DNA of 64,000 bases, taken from positions 62,001 to 126,000 of the forward strand of contig NZ_JHYD01000025.1 of assembly GCF_000621505.1 (NCBI RefSeq), in the 5' to 3' direction. A program made the translations under genes and the position numbers. Of the stretch, positions 26,314 through 34,077 are shown piece by piece (position 1 is the stretch's first letter; every line of letters begins with the position of its first letter). Origin of the DNA: Ruminiclostridium cellobioparum DSM 1351 = ATCC 15832. Lineage in GTDB: Bacteria > Bacillota > Clostridia > Acetivibrionales > DSM-1351. A model generated the notes under the pieces. It was given only the letters and a program-made list of their open reading frames with translations. It did not search any database and was not told the origin of the DNA.

Positions 26314-27213
26314 TTATTTTGTATTGTCGATATAAAATTTGAAGTTATCCAGAGCCCACTCCAATATAAATGCATGCTCTTCAACTGAAGCGGCATCAAG
26401 GGAGGATGCGCAATAGACCGGCCGTTTGCCGCTCCTCATGTCATTTATTGTCTCTTCGAATTTCCACTTGAATTTATTTTTAAATACATCATTTAAATAT
26501 CTCTTCTTGTAAATCGAAAAGCATGTCTCACTGGGCTTATTCAAAGTGCAGCGGCTATTATTCTGACATTGGCTGCAATCCAGCGACTGGGGCATTTTTA
26601 TGCTTATTTCGGGAACAAAGCCAGCCTGATAGGATGAATAGTTGTTTACTCTCAGGGAAATTTCCGCTTCGCCGGCATAATTTTCCTCGCTCCAATAGCC
26701 CAATTGCTCAATGAGATCCGGTCTCAGGCATTGACAACATCCGGGGACAAAATCACCTTCCAGTTCCGGAACAGAATGCATCAGTTCAAGGTATGATACT
26801 CCATTCCTTAACTTCAGTATAACCGGAGGATAAAATACCGGGTACGGCTCCCCTTTGGCAACGCCCAGAAGTCCCACTTCCGGAAACTCGTTAAATACTC
26901 TCATAAATTTTGAAATCCAGTCTTTTGTTTCAATATATACATCGTTGTCTATTGTAATGAAATATTGCTCAGGTTTTCTTCTCATGAGATTTAGATTTAT
27001 TCCGTAAACCTGACCTGCATTTACCCCGACATTTGTTTTCGATTTTATTCTTTTATCCTTCAGACTCTGGATGTATTCCCATGTTCCGTCAATTGAACCG
27101 TTATCTACTATGTGCATTTCAAAATCATCCGTTGATTCAAATATTGCGGCCAGATTCCTTACCGTTAAGCCTAATCGGTTAAAGGTAACATAACTTATAG
27201 CAGGAGGTATCAT
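26314..27213 (-). CDS. Glycosyltransferase family 2 with C-terminal Cys cluster (copy B)
   Basis: 299 aa with AAAGGGA upstream of the ATG. GT-A motifs: NRLGLTVRNLAAIF, VDNGSIDGTWEYI and the DxD in TIDNDVYI. After the catalytic part comes CSQCQNNSRC plus a Cys eight residues later, the same C-x2-C-x5-C-x8-C as copy A. The paralogues share most of their length, so they arose by duplication and probably add related sugars in sequence. First gene of the minus-strand run GT2 - aminotransferase - acyltransferase - GT2, divergent from rmlA. Confidence 0.8.
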   Translation of the reverse strand: MIPPAISYVTFNRLGLTVRNLAAIFESTDDFEMHIVDNGSIDGTWEYIQSLKDKRIKSKTNVGVNAGQVYGINLNLMRRKPEQYFITIDNDVYIETKDWISKFMRVFNEFPEVGLLGVAKGEPYPVFYPPVILKLRNGVSYLELMHSVPELEGDFVPGCCQCLRPDLIEQLGYWSEENYAGEAEISLRVNNYSSYQAGFVPEISIKMPQSLDCSQCQNNSRCTLNKPSETCFSIYKKRYLNDVFKNKFKWKFEETINDMRSGKRPVYCASSLDAASVEEHAFILEWALDNFKFYIDNTK

Positions 27214-27355
27214 AATAATTATCCCTTTCTCTTTTAGTTAATAAACTTATTTACATAATATGATACCGGTTAAAATATGTTACCTATGGATGTTCTTAGC
27301 ACATATTAATTACCGTTTAAATATTATGTAAATATAAAAACCAAGGAGTGATACT

Positions 27356-28417
27356 GTGAAAGCATTAATATTAAGCGGCGGTACCGGGACCCGTTTAAGG
27401 CCAGTGACCTTTACGAATGCCAAGCAACTGCTGCCTCTGGCCAATAAACCCATACTTTTTCATATAATTGAAAAGGTAGCCAAAACAGGTATAAATAAAA
27501 TTGGTATTATCGTTGGAGACACAAGTGAAGAAGTTATGAGGACAGTTGGCAATGGTGACAGATGGAACGTCGATATCAGCTATATTCATCAGCCTTTGCC
27601 CTTGGGCCTTGCCCATGCAGTTAAAACTGCCCGGGATTTCATTGAGGATGAAGACTTTATAATGCTTTTGGGAGACAATGCATTTAATGTCTCTCTGGAC
27701 TCTTTAATTGAGAACTTTCGTACCAATAATGCCGATTCTACCATTATGCTGTACCAGGTGGAAGATCCGTCACATTATGGAGTTGCTGTAGTAGAGAAAA
27801 ATCATATCACTAAACTGGTTGAAAAACCTAAAAACTATATCAGCGACTTAATAATAACCGGAGTATATATTTTTAATAAAAATATTTTTAAAGCAATTGA
27901 CAATACCTCTCCCTCGTCAAGGGGTGAGCTGGAAATTACCGATGCCATCCAGGAACTGCTGTCTACTGGAGGAAATGTTACTTTTGAGATCCTGCAGGGT
28001 TGGTGGAAGGATACGGGAAAATTGCAGGATATTCTGGATGCCAACCGGATGATTCTCGATGAAATTGACACGTATAACCAGGTTATATCGAAAGATAATG
28101 CAGTTTATATGGGAAAACTATTGATCAGTAAAAGTGCCTGTATTAAGAACAGCATCATTGCAGGTCCTGCTGCAATCGATGAGGACGCAGTTATTCTCGA
28201 CAGTTATGTAGGCCCTTATTCTTCAATAGGAAAAGGAGTTGTAATCAACAACTGCGAGGTGGACAACTGCATAATACTGGAAAATGCCCGGCTGGAGGGT
28301 ATAGATAAAAGAATCAGCGGCAGCCTGATCGGAAAAAATGTATCCATCAGGTCGGCCGGCAAAAGACCCTATTCCAATTCATTTCTTTTAGGTGACTGCA
28401 GTGAACTGTATCTATAG
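27356..28417 (+). CDS. rmlA: Glucose-1-phosphate thymidylyltransferase, long form
   Basis: 353 aa with a GTG start after AAGGAGTGATACT. Makes dTDP-glucose from glucose-1-P and dTTP. The nucleotide-binding LSGGTGTRLRPVTFTNAKQL is complete; other motifs are LLGDNAF, LVEKPKNY and GWWKDTGK. The extra ~110 C-terminal residues form a left-handed beta helix (IIAGPAAIDEDAVILDS), as in the long RmlA forms of Gram-positives and archaea. It precedes rmlB by 35 bases; together they produce dTDP-4-keto-6-deoxyglucose. rmlC and rmlD are absent. Confidence 0.9.
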   Translation: MKALILSGGTGTRLRPVTFTNAKQLLPLANKPILFHIIEKVAKTGINKIGIIVGDTSEEVMRTVGNGDRWNVDISYIHQPLPLGLAHAVKTARDFIEDEDFIMLLGDNAFNVSLDSLIENFRTNNADSTIMLYQVEDPSHYGVAVVEKNHITKLVEKPKNYISDLIITGVYIFNKNIFKAIDNTSPSSRGELEITDAIQELLSTGGNVTFEILQGWWKDTGKLQDILDANRMILDEIDTYNQVISKDNAVYMGKLLISKSACIKNSIIAGPAAIDEDAVILDSYVGPYSSIGKGVVINNCEVDNCIILENARLEGIDKRISGSLIGKNVSIRSAGKRPYSNSFLLGDCSELYL

Positions 28418-28452
28418 AATCAATATACAATAATCAAGGAGGTGGTTTTATT

Positions 28453-29436
28453 ATGAAAGTTTTACTGGTTACAGGCGGAGCAGGTTTTATCGGTAGTAAC
28501 TTCATAAAGTATTTTATGAACTCGTACAGAGATTTCGTTGTTGTAAATTACGACAAACTGACTTATGCAGGAAATTTGGAAAATTTAAAGGACGTGGCTG
28601 AACTGCCGAACTATCACTTCGTTAAAGGTGATATATGTGATAGTATACAATTTAATAAAGCATTGCGCGAATATGATCCGGACTATATCGTGAATTTTGC
28701 GGCCGAATCCCATGTTGACAGAAGTATAAGTGATCCGTTGATTTTTGGCCAGACAAACTTAATTGGAACATTGAATATACTGGAATGTGCCCATAATTTC
28801 TGGAGCAGAGACAAGTATGCACAAAAGCGGCTTCTTCAGATTTCCACCGATGAAGTTTATGGCAGCCTTGAAAATACCGACGGATTTTTCACAGAGGCTT
28901 CGGATTTACTGCCCAACAGCCCATATTCAGCATCAAAAGCTGGTGCCGATTTGCTGGTGCGGTCTTTTTATAAAACTTACGGATTGCCGGTAATCATAAC
29001 ACGCTGCTGCAATAACTACGGTCCCAACCAGTACAGGGAAAAGTTCATCCCCACATGTATTTCAAAGGCCCTTAAAAGTGAGCCCATACCCATATACGGA
29101 AATGGCTCAAATATAAGGGAGTGGATACACGTAACCGACCATTCCGAAGCAATTATCAAAACTTTGTTTTCCGGCAAACCCGGAGAAATTTATAATATCG
29201 GCAGCGGTGAAGAAGTTAACAATATCGAAATGGCACGGATGATTCTTACTATTCTTGGTAAACCACAGGACTCCTTTATATATGTCAGTGACAGATTGGG
29301 ACATGATAACCGCTATGCGTTGGACAGCACCAGGGCAAAAAATGAACTTGGCTTCTCCTGCAGTTATAAATTGAAGGAAGGCCTCCTTGAAACAGTTTTA
29401 TGGTATAAGAAAAACCAGTTCTGGCTGGAAACCTAG
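28453..29436 (+). CDS. rmlB: dTDP-glucose 4,6-dehydratase
   Basis: 327 aa, GGAGG before the ATG. Extended SDR: NAD-binding TGGAGFIGSNFIKYF, ISTDEVYGSL with the catalytic Thr/Asp/Glu region, YSASKAGAD with Tyr-x3-Lys, and the family marker RCCNNYGPNQ. It converts dTDP-glucose to dTDP-4-keto-6-deoxyglucose. The product likely feeds the DegT aminotransferase and PglD-like acyltransferase on the opposite strand. Last intact gene of the glycan locus; decayed DNA follows. Confidence 0.92.
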   Translation: MKVLLVTGGAGFIGSNFIKYFMNSYRDFVVVNYDKLTYAGNLENLKDVAELPNYHFVKGDICDSIQFNKALREYDPDYIVNFAAESHVDRSISDPLIFGQTNLIGTLNILECAHNFWSRDKYAQKRLLQISTDEVYGSLENTDGFFTEASDLLPNSPYSASKAGADLLVRSFYKTYGLPVIITRCCNNYGPNQYREKFIPTCISKALKSEPIPIYGNGSNIREWIHVTDHSEAIIKTLFSGKPGEIYNIGSGEEVNNIEMARMILTILGKPQDSFIYVSDRLGHDNRYALDSTRAKNELGFSCSYKLKEGLLETVLWYKKNQFWLET

Positions 29437-29556
29437 GTATTTTTAGCCTTCACGGGGAGTATTGCAAACATGGATTCATATCTCATCTTTGTATTGCTCC
29501 CGTACATAATTCATTAAGCTGCGGATGGATTATGATTTTTTTATTTTTGGGCATAT

Positions 29557-29577
29557 TAGTAGTCTGTAACATCTAAA
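29557..29577. repeat. Dispersed hairpin repeat, copy 3 (one arm only)
   Basis: Positions 29557-29577 match one arm of the 13514 palindrome with a single C-to-T change; the other arm is missing. It lies in decayed DNA after rmlB. Confidence 0.65.
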
Positions 29578-29649
29578 TCCCTACATTCAGGCGGTTATAG
29601 CCGACCGATTTGCGTATACCGTCACAATAAATTATTTGAGGTAGCAAAT

Positions 29650-29861
29650 ATGCCTATTAAATATATAGTGCTGACAATTTTGAACTCTGGCTTTATATAT
29701 TGTCAAAAATACCACTTTCAACAGCATACGCTTTTACAAGTACAGCTTATGCCTTCAGCCTCTTCGCCGGATACTATATTTTTCATGAAACAATCACACC
29801 CTATAAAATAATAGGTACTGTTTTCATTCTGACAGGGGTTATTTTCTTTGCAAAAGTGTGA
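29650..29861 (+). pseudogene. Relic of a small multidrug-resistance (SMR/ArnE-like) membrane transporter
   Basis: From ATG 29650 the reading frame gives MPIKYIVLTILNSGFIY, an SMR-like first helix. In a different frame from 29700 comes LSKIPLSTAYAFTSTAYAFS followed by LFAGYYIFHET and IIGTVFILTGVIFFAKV with a stop at 29861. This corresponds to the second half of an SMR or ArnE-type flippase (IPLxTAYA motif, then helices 3-4). About 35-40 residues between the parts are missing, so an internal deletion with frame change inactivated it. A glycan-lipid flippase role in the neighbouring locus is conceivable. Confidence 0.75.
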
Positions 29862-29984
29862 GGAAACAGCATCAATGAAGTGAAGAAACAACATGAATAA
29901 AGGCAGTTGAAAAAATTCCTCATATATGATACGCTAATAAAGATTTTACAAGTTATAAATAACAGGTTATGAAGCGGAATAGTA

Positions 29985-30240
29985 AAAGATAATGAACCTA
30001 CAGAGAGCCGTACAGCGCATATGCGATGGTGGAAGTGCGGCAGGCTGCATACTTTGAACTCGCCGTGGAGCTGCTGCTAATAACAGCCGTTTATCTACGT
30101 TACAAGATATCAAGTGAGCTTTTGAGTACGGACACCATCCCGGTTTGGTACAAATACCGGCTGATATACCATAACCCAAAACTAACAAGAGTGGTACCGC
30201 GGATTAACCCGTCTCTTTTTCAGAGACGGGTTTTATAAAT
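29985..30240 (+). promoter_or_regulatory. T-box riboswitch for leuS (specifier CUC, leucine)
   Basis: The T-box sequence AACAAGAGTGGTACCGCGG is at 30184-30202, immediately before a strong terminator hairpin. The stem I elements lie at about 29990-30075 (AGAGAGCC, GGTGGAAG), with the specifier in TTGAACTCGCC: CTC at 30059-30061, a leucine codon. Uncharged tRNA-Leu should stabilise the antiterminator and allow leuS transcription. The upstream boundary is approximate. Confidence 0.92.
30206..30236 (+). terminator. T-box-controlled terminator before leuS
   Basis: AACCCGTCTC (30206-30215) and GAGACGGGTT (30223-30232) form a 10-bp stem with a 7-base loop, followed by TTTT. The 5' arm overlaps the region that pairs with the T-box in the antiterminator. 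Confidence 0.92.
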
Positions 30241-30298
30241 TTTATTACTTTTTAAATTTAATATTTAAGGCTACAATTATTTTAAAGGAGATGATTAA

Positions 30299-32743
30299 AT
30301 GCCATACTCAGCAGATATAGATAGAAAGTGGCAGAAGAAGTGGGCAGATACCGATATTTACAGGTTCAATCCCGAAAACATAGACAAAAAGCTCTACTGT
30401 CTCGAAATGTTTTCATATCCGTCAGGTTCCAATTTGCATGTCGGACATTGGTATAACTACGGCCTGACCGATTCCTGGGCCAGAATGAAGAGAATGCAGG
30501 GCTATGAAGTATTTCATCCGATGGGCTTTGACGCTTTCGGTCTGCCTGCAGAAAACTATGCTATCAAAACAGGTATACACCCGCAGGATTCCACACTCAA
30601 AAACATAGAAACCATGGAAGGCCAGCTCAAGGAAATGGGAGCCACCTTTGACTGGAATTATGAGGTCAAGACCTGTATGCCTGACTACTATAAATGGACA
30701 CAGTGGCTGTTCCTGCAGCTTTACAAGTCGGGTCTGGCCTACAGAAAAAATGCTCCTGTAAACTGGTGCCCGAAATGTAACACAGTTCTTGCCAACGAGC
30801 AGGTTATCGACGGCGCCTGTGAAAGATGCGACACCGAAGTAACGAAGCGCGACCTGACGCAGTGGTTTTTCAAGATAACCGCCTACGCCCAGGAACTGCT
30901 GGACAAACTGGATACCATAGACTGGCCCGAGAAGACAAAGAAAATACAGACCAACTGGATCGGACGTTCCGAGGGAGCCGAGATATGCTTCAAGGTGGCC
31001 GGCCAGGATATAGATTTCAAGGTGTTCACAACAAGGGCGGATACACTTTACGGTGTGACTTATGTCGTGCTGGCGCCGGAAAATCCCATAGTGGACAAAA
31101 TCACTACTGCCGATAACAGGGAAGCAGTGGAAAATTATATCAGAGAAACAAAGAAGCAGACTGAAATCGAAAGACTTTCAACCGTTAAGGAAAAAACAGG
31201 TGTCTTCACCGGCGCCTATGCCGTTCATCCCATAACAGGTGAACAGGTACCCGTGTGGATTGCGGATTATGTACTTGCAAGCTATGGTACAGGCTGTGTT
31301 ATGGCGGTTCCTTCACATGATGAACGTGATTATGACTTTGCAAAAAAATACAATCTTCCTATAAGGAGGGTTATTAAGAGCGCAGACGGTTCAAACGACG
31401 AACTGCCCTACTGTGAATACGGCGTTCTGGTAAACAGCGCTGAATTTGACGAAATGCCTTCCGGAGAAGGAAAGCTTGCAATTGTTAAAAAGCTGGAGGC
31501 AGATAACAAAGGCAGTCTGAAAATAAACTACAGACTCAGAGACTGGCTGGTTTCCAGACAGAGGTACTGGGGTTCCCCCATACCAGTGGTTTATTGCGAA
31601 CATTGCGGTGAGGTGGCGGTCCCTGAGGAAAATCTCCCTGTATTGCTGCCTTACGACGTTGAGTTTGCTCCCGATGGAGAATCGCCGCTCAAAAAGAGTG
31701 AAGAGTTTATGAACACCACCTGTCCAAAGTGCGGAGGCCTTGCCAAAAGAGACCCTGACACCCTGGATACCTTTGTCTGCTCCTCCTTCTATTACTTGAG
31801 ATATGCCGACAATAAAAACAGTGAAAAGGCTTTTGACACCGAATGGATAAACAAACTCCTGCCGGTTGACAAATATGTGGGCGGAGCCGAGCATGCGGCA
31901 ATGCATCTGCTCTACGCAAGATTTATAACCAAAGCCCTGAGAGATCTCGGTCACCTGAACTTCGACGAACCCTTCCTCTCACTGGTGCACCAGGGTACCA
32001 TCCTTGGGCCTGACGGGAACAGAATGAGCAAATCAAAGGGAAACACCATTTCCCCTGATGATTACGTAAGGAAATATGGTTCGGATATTTTCAGAATGTA
32101 TCTTGGCTTCGGCTTCAACTATGTTGACGGCGGCCCGTGGAGTGATGACGGTATAAAGGCCATATCGCGTTTTACCTCAAGAATTGAACGTCTTGTGGAG
32201 AGTCTTGCCGAACAGAAGTCCAACCAGGCCAGAACAGATATTGACAAGGATGATAAGGAATTGAATTTCGTCCGCCACAATGCCATAAAGGGTGCGACAC
32301 AGGATACCGACAGGTTCCAGTTCAATACCGCAATCTCCCGCTGCATGGAGCTGGTAAACGCATTGTACAAGTATGATGCAGAAGTAAAGACTAAAAATAT
32401 CAGGCTGTTTGAAGAGACTATAGCCGACCTGATAAAACTGGTGGCACCATTTGCACCTCACTTTGCGGAAGAAATGTGGGAACAGTTAGGATATGAGTAC
32501 TCCATTTTCAATCAGAAATGGCCTGTATTCGATGAAAAAGCTCTCGTTAAAGATACCATAGAAGTAGCTGTGCAAATCAACGGCACGGTCAGAGGTAAAA
32601 TAGAGATACCTGCCAATGCTGACAGCAGCGAAGCCGAAGCGGCCGCACTGGCAGACGAAAAAATCAAACAGTTCCTCGAAGGCAGGGAAGTCAAAAAGGT
32701 TATTGTTGTTAAAGGCAGACTGGTGAATATTGTAGCAAAGTAA
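30299..32743 (+). CDS. leuS: Leucyl-tRNA synthetase
   Basis: 814 aa, normal bacterial length; AAAGGAG 8 bases before the ATG. Class I signature HVGHW (HIGH box) near residue 50 and the KMSKS box as NRMSKSKGN near residue 580. The editing (CP1) domain has [12 protein letters not shown] and [15 protein letters not shown], which hydrolyse mischarged tRNA. Zinc-ribbon-like [13 protein letters not shown] and [21 protein letters not shown] segments are present. Controlled by the T-box leader just upstream and followed by its own terminator, so it is a single-gene unit. Confidence 0.97.
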   Translation: MPYSADIDRKWQKKWADTDIYRFNPENIDKKLYCLEMFSYPSGSNLHVGHWYNYGLTDSWARMKRMQGYEVFHPMGFDAFGLPAENYAIKTGIHPQDSTLKNIETMEGQLKEMGATFDWNYEVKTCMPDYYKWTQWLFLQLYKSGLAYRKNAPVNWCPKCNTVLANEQVIDGACERCDTEVTKRDLTQWFFKITAYAQELLDKLDTIDWPEKTKKIQTNWIGRSEGAEICFKVAGQDIDFKVFTTRADTLYGVTYVVLAPENPIVDKITTADNREAVENYIRETKKQTEIERLSTVKEKTGVFTGAYAVHPITGEQVPVWIADYVLASYGTGCVMAVPSHDERDYDFAKKYNLPIRRVIKSADGSNDELPYCEYGVLVNSAEFDEMPSGEGKLAIVKKLEADNKGSLKINYRLRDWLVSRQRYWGSPIPVVYCEHCGEVAVPEENLPVLLPYDVEFAPDGESPLKKSEEFMNTTCPKCGGLAKRDPDTLDTFVCSSFYYLRYADNKNSEKAFDTEWINKLLPVDKYVGGAEHAAMHLLYARFITKALRDLGHLNFDEPFLSLVHQGTILGPDGNRMSKSKGNTISPDDYVRKYGSDIFRMYLGFGFNYVDGGPWSDDGIKAISRFTSRIERLVESLAEQKSNQARTDIDKDDKELNFVRHNAIKGATQDTDRFQFNTAISRCMELVNALYKYDAEVKTKNIRLFEETIADLIKLVAPFAPHFAEEMWEQLGYEYSIFNQKWPVFDEKALVKDTIEVAVQINGTVRGKIEIPANADSSEAEAAALADEKIKQFLEGREVKKVIVVKGRLVNIVAK

Positions 32744-32765
32744 AACTTAACTTAAAGTTTAAAAA

Positions 32766-32808
32766 AGAGCCCGCATGTATCCCCTGAAAGGATATGAGCG
32801 GGCTTTGT
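32766..32808 (+). terminator. Terminator after leuS
   Basis: GCCCGC (32769-32774) pairs with GCGGGC (32798-32803), with a further imperfect inner stem around CCTGAAA, flanked by AAAAAAGA upstream and CTTTG downstream. It follows the leuS stop by about 25 bases. Confidence 0.8.
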
Positions 32809-32833
32809 AATGGAAGCAAAAAAATTAGCATCC

Positions 32834-33142
32834 GAATGCCGGCTAGGATATTCAATTAACTCGTTGTGCTAATTGAAGTTTTATTTTACTTTACAGATGG
32901 ATTTAATTAAGATCAATTGGTACGCGAGGACAACTTCATAAAATAAGATGCACGGTTAAAAACAATTGCGATAAATTGTCGCCGAAGGTAAAGAGGTTTT
33001 GCCGACAAAGCAGCAGGACGCTGCTTTGAGCTTCAAATCGAGACAGGATGAGTACGGAAGTTACCAATTGATATAAAAAATTACCCAGGTAAAGTGAAAT
33101 TTAAATTAATTAGCACAACTTGTTAAAGTAATTCCGGCATTC
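32834..33142. repeat. ~310-bp element with long nested inverted repeats, possible structured RNA or MITE
   Basis: Outer arms: GAATGCCGG (32834-32842) with CCGGCATTC (33134-33142), GTTGTGCTAATT (32863-32874) with AATTAGCACAAC (33108-33119), and TTTACTTTAC with GTAAAGTGAAA. Middle arms: ATCAATTGGTA (32912-32922) with TACCAATTGAT (33062-33072). Inside is a perfect 9-bp hairpin CAAAGCAGC/GCTGCTTTG (33006-33028). No ORF fits. It lies between the leuS terminator and agrB. It was not recognised as any riboswitch or known RNA family. A non-coding RNA, a leader for the agr operon or a miniature transposable element are all possible. Confidence 0.7.
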
Positions 33143-33210
33143 AAATCTATCTTCCCTTATGTTTTATGATATGGTAGCATTTTATTATAATATATGTTGC
33201 CGGAGGTCCT

Positions 33211-33777
33211 ATGGAAATTACCTTCTACAGAAAACTTGCAAACAAGGTTGCTGATGCAGTCATAGCCAATGCCGAATACTCGGAGGCCGAAGCCAGGAGA
33301 ATACGGTATGGTCTTGTTTGTATTTTTTCCGATCTGTATAAATTTATCCTGCTGCTGATAGTTTTCACTCTGTTCTCGGCCACACTGGAATATTTGCTGG
33401 CTTTTGCGGTTATACTTTTGCTCCGTCCCATTTTGGGAGGCTATCATGCAAAAAACGAACTTGTCTGCCTTGCCGTATCCTTCATTACAATGGCAATAAG
33501 TGTCTTTGCCGGTAGGCAGGATATAATCCCCGGTTTTGTTCAAATCCTTCTTGCAATCGTTCTGACAATAACCGGTGCAGTTATTGCTCCCGTGAGGACA
33601 AGGAAGGTGGAGGAGAGAACAGGAATATACAAAATTCTGGCAGCTATTTTAACACCTGCAATATTACTGCTTGATTATTTCTACATACCTGCACAAATAT
33701 TACAGGTTTCTGTTGTTACAACCTATTTATTATCAGTATACCAACTGCTGAAAAATAAACTTTTTAATAATATTTAG
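33211..33777 (+). CDS. agrB: AgrB-like autoinducer-processing membrane protease
   Basis: 188 aa, GGAGG before the ATG. AgrB family cysteine protease of the membrane that cleaves and cyclises the AgrD peptide. The conserved RPILGGYHAKNELVC contains the catalytic His79 and Cys86. About five hydrophobic segments follow the N-terminal amphipathic helices. It is followed after 82 bases by a small AgrD-like peptide gene and then an AgrC-like kinase. All catalytic residues are present, so the enzyme is probably active. Confidence 0.92.
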   Translation: MEITFYRKLANKVADAVIANAEYSEAEARRIRYGLVCIFSDLYKFILLLIVFTLFSATLEYLLAFAVILLLRPILGGYHAKNELVCLAVSFITMAISVFAGRQDIIPGFVQILLAIVLTITGAVIAPVRTRKVEERTGIYKILAAILTPAILLLDYFYIPAQILQVSVVTTYLLSVYQLLKNKLFNNI

Positions 33778-33796
33778 TATATTTTTTAAAAAACCA

Positions 33797-33836
33797 TTGA
33801 CTTTTATGTAGATTAGAGGGATTATTTATATATAAA
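33797..33836 (+). promoter_or_regulatory. Possible promoter before the agrD-like gene
   Basis: TTGACT at 33797-33802 resembles a -35 box, and GATTAT at 33820-33825 lies 17 bases further, overlapping a TATATATAAA run. The -10 match is only fair. It would allow separate expression of the peptide gene. Confidence 0.3.
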
Positions 33837-33859
33837 ATGTCGAAAATGGAGTGATTCTA

Positions 33860-33964
33860 TTGAAAAAACATTTATTAAAATCAATCGGTTTACTTTCTTC
33901 GTTTGTAGCAGGTTTAGGCGTTGGTGTACTTAAGTTGATATATTTCTACGAGCCTAAGGAATAG
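33860..33964 (+). CDS. agrD: AgrD-like propeptide lacking Cys
   Basis: 34 aa from a TTG start with GGAG 8 bases upstream. Shape of AgrD: basic amphipathic N-terminus (MKKHLLKSIGLLSSF), a small-residue middle (VAGLGVGVL), aromatic core KLIYFY and an acidic C-terminal tail EPKE, where AgrB cleaves. In known AgrD peptides a Cys or Ser sits four residues before the last ring residue and forms the thiolactone or lactone. Here that position is occupied by Leu or Ile; the only Ser residues (8, 13, 14) are far upstream and there is no Cys. Either the product is linear or cyclised differently, or the gene is degenerate. Confidence 0.75.
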   Translation: MKKHLLKSIGLLSSFVAGLGVGVLKLIYFYEPKE

Positions 33965-33996
33965 TCTCACTAATTAATTTGAAATCAAGTACCGGG

Positions 33997-34041
33997 AAAA
34001 GCCATAAACATATGTACGCCGTGTATATATTTATGGCTTTT
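33997..34041 (+). terminator. Terminator between agrD and the kinase gene
   Basis: AAAAGCCATAAA (33997-34008) pairs with TTTATGGCTTTT (34030-34041), followed by more T. It would keep agrBD transcripts mostly separate from the kinase gene, allowing partial read-through. Confidence 0.85.
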
Positions 34042-34077
34042 TTCGTATCTATATCTGTTTAAGGAGGATAATCCGAA

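Noticed and set aside
31391-31954. 187-codon minus-strand frame
   Set aside because: Antisense to leuS; no independent support.
32834-33142. Group II intron, tmRNA or RNase P RNA as identity of the inverted-repeat element
   Set aside because: No domain V-type hairpin, no tRNA-like ends and no conserved RNase P core are visible.
33157-33543. 128-codon minus-strand frame over agrB
   Set aside because: agrB has its catalytic motif and a ribosome site; the opposite frame has neither.
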